Shown here one piece after another: positions 59,808 through 64,000 of a stretch of 64,000 nt of DNA. Both the position numbers and the translations under genes were made by a program. The stretch lies in assembly GCF_001640805.2 (NCBI RefSeq), contig NC_066855.1, positions 17,946,639-18,010,638 of the forward strand, in the 5' to 3' direction. Origin of the DNA: Lates calcarifer. Its lineage: Eukaryota; Chordata; Actinopteri; Centropomidae. The notes under the pieces were generated by a model. It was given only the letters and a program-made list of their open reading frames with translations. It had not been told where the DNA came from and did not search any database. How positions within the stretch are numbered: the first letter of the stretch is position 1; each line of letters starts with the position of its first letter.

Positions 59808-59932
59808 GATATAGATATAGATATAGATATATAGATAGATAGATATATAGATATATAGATAGATTCATTGATAATTGATCATTCATTTTCTGGATGATCA
59901 ATTAAGGACATTTTTTCAAATGCCCTTCCCTA
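59525..59932 (+). mobile_element. hAT-like MITE, 408 bp
   Basis: TAGGGATGGGCA (59525-59536) and TGCCCTTCCCTA (59921-59932) are inverted repeats with one mismatch. The flanking octamers GTTTTAAA and TTTTCAAA agree at 6 of 8 positions, as for an old hAT target duplication. Subterminal GATTGATTGCTAAG and GATGATCAATTAAG resemble the GATTAATCGATTA stretches of such MITEs. No coding capacity. Confidence 0.6.
59769..59862 (+). repeat. compound (AC)n(AT)n(AGAT)n microsatellite
   Basis: An AC run of 26 bases is followed by a short AT run and irregular GATATA and GATA units. It lies inside the 408-bp MITE and lengthens it. Confidence 0.9.
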
Positions 59933-61628
59933 TTTTCAAAGGTCTTTACAAAAGCACAACATAAACAGGAGCTGAAGCTCACACAGCAATCTGGACATAG
60001 TGTAGACATCAGTGGACAGTCTGAGGCAGGCTAGCACAACATCTGAGGAGGCAGAGGACCAACTATCAGGATCCTCTGACCCAGAGCAGCCTCTGTCAGT
60101 CTGTGACTGGTTGAAGTACTCACGACAAAAACAACAGTGTACAGAAAACCCCAGTGTGTGTAAAGACTGAATTCACAACCTCTGAAAAACCTAGAAAGAG
60201 ACAAACTGTCTGAAACATTTAAAACACTGAGTCATCATATCTAAACTTATCTTCTGAATGTAAATATTCTGGTTTGTTGTGTCAAAACAAGTCAAATAAA
60301 TGAAATAATTCCCCCCATCTCCAGTGAAACTAGATATATTTTTGTCCCCAAATCTAAATCTTAGCGTTAAAGTTAAAAATGATGGCACACAGTGATCGAC
60401 TTCAGTTGTTCCCCCTCTTTACTACAACATTTCACATTCATATGTACGAAATAATCCTGTCCTGACTCTGTACATGTTTACCTCACAGCTCTGTATTTAA
60501 AATCATCTTCGTGTCTCCTCCCTCCTGAGTGCACCCTTCACTCAGGTCTTGTCTCATCCTGGCAGATTAACAACTGTCAGAGCTGCAGGAAGATGATGAT
60601 GCCTTAGCTCTTGAGTGGCTGAAAACACCAGAGAAGAAGATAGAGGACAGGTTTGGAGCTGAAATGAGCCGATTTGTTTAAAAAAAAAAAAAAAAAAAAA
60701 AAAAATCGAATGCAGCAAAATCCCAAAACCTGTAGTATTTTGTCTTGAGGGCGATCAGTGAGGAATTACATGTTCCTTTCTCCTCCACACACACTTCACA
60801 CACAAACACTTTACACAGACAACAATGGGTATGAATAGGTTTTTCTAAAATGCCTTTTATCGCCCCAAACGAGCTGAGCAGCAGCTCGGTGTGGTGTTCA
60901 GGAGCATTAGAGGAGGGATGCAAAGAGCTAAAATCACAGCGCTATTGACGGAGAAAAGCTGCTCACAGCTTTGTCGCATTGTTCTCCGCCGAATCAATCT
61001 CAGCACTATTGATGGGACGTTGTATGGAAGGAGGCAAAATGGAGAACACCAGATGAAAAAAAAAGAAGAAACAAAAGAACAGAAAGAATTGGTTAGATGA
61101 CAAGTTCTGCTTCAGGGGAGAAGAAAAAAAAACACTTATTTTGTCCTGCAGCTGTTTGCTGATGCTGAAAGTTTAGTCTTAAAAACAGCTTGTGTTGTTC
61201 AGCATCTAAGCAGCAGCTTTGTTTTGCTGCTGCTGACAGAATTTTGGGGCTTTTGATCTTAAAGTCTCATATTAATAAAATATTGAATGTGTTTCTGTGG
61301 CTACATCTTTACTAAGAAGTTCAACAAACTCACTCAAAGTGTCCAAGCTTTTTTCCCACAGCCTCTAATGATCAGTCACAGGGGCTTTATTTACGTACTA
61401 CCTTTTCAGGAACAGTAGTGGCCTTACTCTAATGATGAAAACACCCACAAACCCACAAACTTACCCAATGTAGAAAATGAGAGAGACCACACACATGACA
61501 ACAAATAATGTCAGATTTCACTGTTTTGTTCTTATAGTATGTTGTGTGCAACGAGAAGACCTACACAGAACACCTCACACAGCAGATTCTGTGGTCTGTG
61601 TACATAACAGCCAATCGATTTTCCTTTT
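59933..61628. other. gene-free stretch
   Basis: No gene is recognised. A 26-base A run lies at 60680-60705. 60845-61065 is unique-looking and a candidate conserved non-coding segment. Confidence 0.45.
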
Positions 61629-61780
61629 GAAGTGGGAAATCGGAAACCAAATGACGAGCCTTTTCCCATTTTTAGTTTTGGAATAAGAAACTGGAAACAA
61701 AAAACAAGCTGTTTCCCGATTTTTGTTCTGGAACAATAACAAAACAAAGAACCACTTGCATTTTTTCATTTTTGTTTTAT
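61629..61780 (+). repeat. diverged 50-bp tandem repeat, three units
   Basis: Units 61629-61680, 61681-61730 and 61731-61780 share the layout GAANNANNAAANNNGAAACC, a GC-containing middle, then TTTTCCCATTTTTAGTTTTG or its variants. Each unit has a GGAAA half at the start and a TTTCC half later, so each is also weakly palindromic. Confidence 0.65.
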
Positions 61781-62381
61781 ATCTTAAGACAGAGAAAATG
61801 AGAAATCAGTTACAGGTTTAAAAACCATCTGTTTCATTATGCGTTAAATAATTTTTATTTTGCCCCGGAAATCACCTAATGAACGATAGCACAGGATCCC
61901 ATAAGATAGCACAGTCCATTTCTGTGCTGCCCAGCTAAGGTGAATAAAGCTGGCCTTGGCTAGCTATCTTTGCCCAGCTAAGGTGAAAATAGATGAGCAA
62001 GAAACACCCTGCTATGAGCCCACATCTACGTGTTTCAGTTGTTGTAGCTTATGGGGCCCCTGAGAGGTCAAGGGTCACTGGGAAAAAACAGGAGAGAAAA
62101 CACTATGTGCCAAATTTATGAATAATACTATGTTTTGTCAGAATATTTACCACAGTACAGCTGTATGTTAGTTCCTTGGTGTATGATTTATGTGTTAAAA
62201 ATCCACTTTTGTTTAACTTTTCATGATGGTGTTGTGAATATATTTCTTTGTTTTCTCCATCCTAGAAAGGGGCCACTGCTGTATTTGTACTGTAGTTGTA
62301 AATGTGCAGTAATAGTTTTTTTCTTTTTTATTGCTTTAAGTAATAGCAGGATCAAATCTGAAACAACTTCTCCAGTGGGAA

Positions 62382-62422
<41 letters not shown>

Positions 62423-64000
62423 GAGAGAGCAACCATCAAGTTTAAAAAGACAATTAAAGTTTTTGTAGTTGTGTGTATAATTTATCCTGGCCTCACATAT
62501 CCTGCTTTATTTAAACAGATTAGTAACTATGTTTTTGCCTGTTCAAAGTGTGTCTGTTGACGGGCTGATTGCTTGGCTGCCTGTAAAACTGATAATGTCA
62601 CTGTTTCTATGACACCAGTCAGTCACAGCTGTGATGTCACCAACATTGATACCAACTACAGATTGTGCATTATCATGAAGTATTATTATTATTTATGTTT
62701 ATTATCCATGGGGGGCAAATTGTTGCGCAACCAGCAGAATAAATCACAATCATTAAACTGTCGTAAAACTGGACTATTTGGTTTGATTTGAAGTTGCATG
62801 ATCACCATTCTCACCTTTAGAGGGATGAGACGGACAGGTATCCCAGATGAGCAGAAACATTTGGTGCCATCACTTTATTGAAAGTGTTTGATCAAAATAA
62901 TTTGGGTAAAACCTCTAAAATGTGGAAAAAAAATGTTTCTCTGCCAAACTTTTAATGACTTTTTTTTTTTTTTTTGGAAAATTCCTGTTTTTGCACTTTA
63001 TTTTAATGAGGATATGTTACTTTCATTTTACAGTTTTTGTTTGGCAGACATTGCAGCCAGTCATTTGACTGTTTTTTTATAGTCAAAAATGGAGGCTTGT
63101 ATGATTTAACTGTCAGACAGACACTGTCAATTTCCTCGACAACCACTGACTTGGCAGTGAATATTGCACTTCCTCTGGTCCTCAGCAATATACCCGCCAA
63201 GTCCCGAGGTCCCGTGGTGGTTTTGTCCTCCATTCTTCCTGACTTTTCAGATGCTCCCAGTGCTCTCAGCACATTAAGACATTCATGATAAATTAAACAA
63301 TCACAATTCAGCGAGTGTAATGGATAGCACTCTTGTCCAATTAAATTTTCAAGTGTTGACGTTATGCCCACATCATCCGGAGGCTTCGCAGTTTACATAT
63401 TTTTGTGCCAGATATATTTATTAGTCACCAGTTCCCTCCATTTTTATTTTACAATGTAAAATTAATAGCTCTAATACATCAGACAAATCAGTCTTAAATA
63501 CTATGTAATGTCTCTCTCTTCTGGGGAGAAAACTGAGAGAATTGTCTGGGAGAAATAAAAGAGCTCTTCTCTAATTTTCTTCTCCTCTGGGCAGCAACCC
63601 AGGAGAAAGATGCTTAACGATTTGTGGTTCAAGTGTCTCCAATGTGAAGAAGTCTTAAGTTCTGTGGTCAGGAAGAATCATTGGCTGCACAACTCGTATT
63701 TATCTGTTAGGGTTGGAGACTCAAAGTTGAACACAGACTCAAAGGGTTAATAATCGCTCACACTGATGTAAACTGGTTCATCATTCTGTCTGTGGCTCAC
63801 TCAGTTGTTTCCCTGCAGACAGATACAGAAGAAAAACCGAAGCACTGTTAGTATTCCAGCTCGGTCCGATGGTTCCTCTGGGGTAGTGGAGCTTCAACAA
63901 CAACATCAGGACTGCAGCTAAACCCGTTTTATTCCACACAGACCTCTGTCTCTCACCTTCACAGCAATTCATGTTCAAATCACGGCAGGGAGAAGAAAAA
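61781..64000. other. gene-free stretch
   Basis: No gene is supported. A 34-base T run is at 62386-62419 and another T run is near 62960-62976. 63030-63480 is low-GC, non-repetitive sequence with AATTAAA and TTAATAG words, a candidate conserved non-coding element. A 122-codon minus-strand frame over it (63003-63371) has no family resemblance. Confidence 0.45.

Noticed and set aside
62135..62560. 141-codon open frame
   Set aside because: It depends on reading through a 34-base T run (a poly-Phe stretch) and has no family resemblance.
63003..63371. 122-codon minus-strand frame
   Set aside because: No recognisable domain; the plus strand is open over the same bases, and the block is better viewed as possible non-coding conserved DNA.

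Overview
ORGANISM. This is nuclear DNA of a ray-finned fish, most likely a percomorph teleost. The sequence is AT-leaning and almost free of genes. It is littered with decayed transposon fragments that I recognise from many teleost genomes: an RTE/Rex3-like LINE, L2-type LINE tails, a tRNA-derived SINE, Tc1 and mariner DNA transposons, and several hAT-like MITEs. Long homopolymers and (TG)n, (GA)n and (CTC)n microsatellites are common. One block carries spliced-gene signals and a relic of a fish-type NLR gene. Nothing bacterial or viral is visible: no operons, no CRISPR array, no rRNA or tRNA gene.

LAYOUT. 1-14 kb: non-coding DNA with a hAT-like MITE (3.6 kb), two SINE/LINE-type repeats (4.2-4.8 kb) and an 801-bp hAT-like element with matching ends (10.66-11.46 kb). 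14.3-15.4 kb: a broken LINE reverse transcriptase on the minus strand. 15.4-28 kb: non-coding DNA with a long-inverted-repeat element here called family C (17.7-18.3 kb), a mariner transposase fossil (21.6-22.2 kb) and an unbroken 153-nt poly-T run (24.8 kb). 28.25-29.38 kb: a nearly full-length but dead Tc1-type transposon. 29.4-42 kb: mostly unannotatable DNA with three palindromic copies of family C (33.4, 34.8 and 39.0 kb).

The only gene-rich block is 42.4-49.8 kb. On the minus strand there is a multi-exon gene remnant (42.37-44.75 kb) with clean splice sites, an ATG at the end of its first exon, and one internal frame conflict. Next to it, also on the minus strand, is a coiled-coil gene or pseudogene (45.06-46.39 kb) whose tail has 54-bp (18-residue) tandem repeats. 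Divergent from it, on the plus strand, a two-exon reading frame of 49 codons runs across a consensus intron (46.93-47.32 kb). Further on is a frameshifted leucine-rich-repeat exon of an NLR gene (49.1-49.3 kb).

50-64 kb: an L2-type LINE 3' fragment (51.3-52.1 kb), a LINE tail (57.1-57.3 kb), a possible solo LTR (58.3-58.9 kb), a 408-bp hAT-like MITE (59.5-59.9 kb), a three-unit 50-bp tandem repeat (61.6-61.8 kb), and low-GC unique DNA that could hold conserved non-coding elements.

HOW IT WORKS TOGETHER. There is no pathway here. The genes in the 42-50 kb block look like members of expanded teleost families in various states of decay, and the rest is transposon-derived or unassigned intergenic or intronic DNA. 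The observations most worth following are the repeated palindromic configuration of family C, the minus-strand gene remnant with in-frame exons, the small spliced reading frame, and the coiled-coil gene with 18-residue repeats. Repeat-family identifications come from memory of teleost repeats, not from a search.
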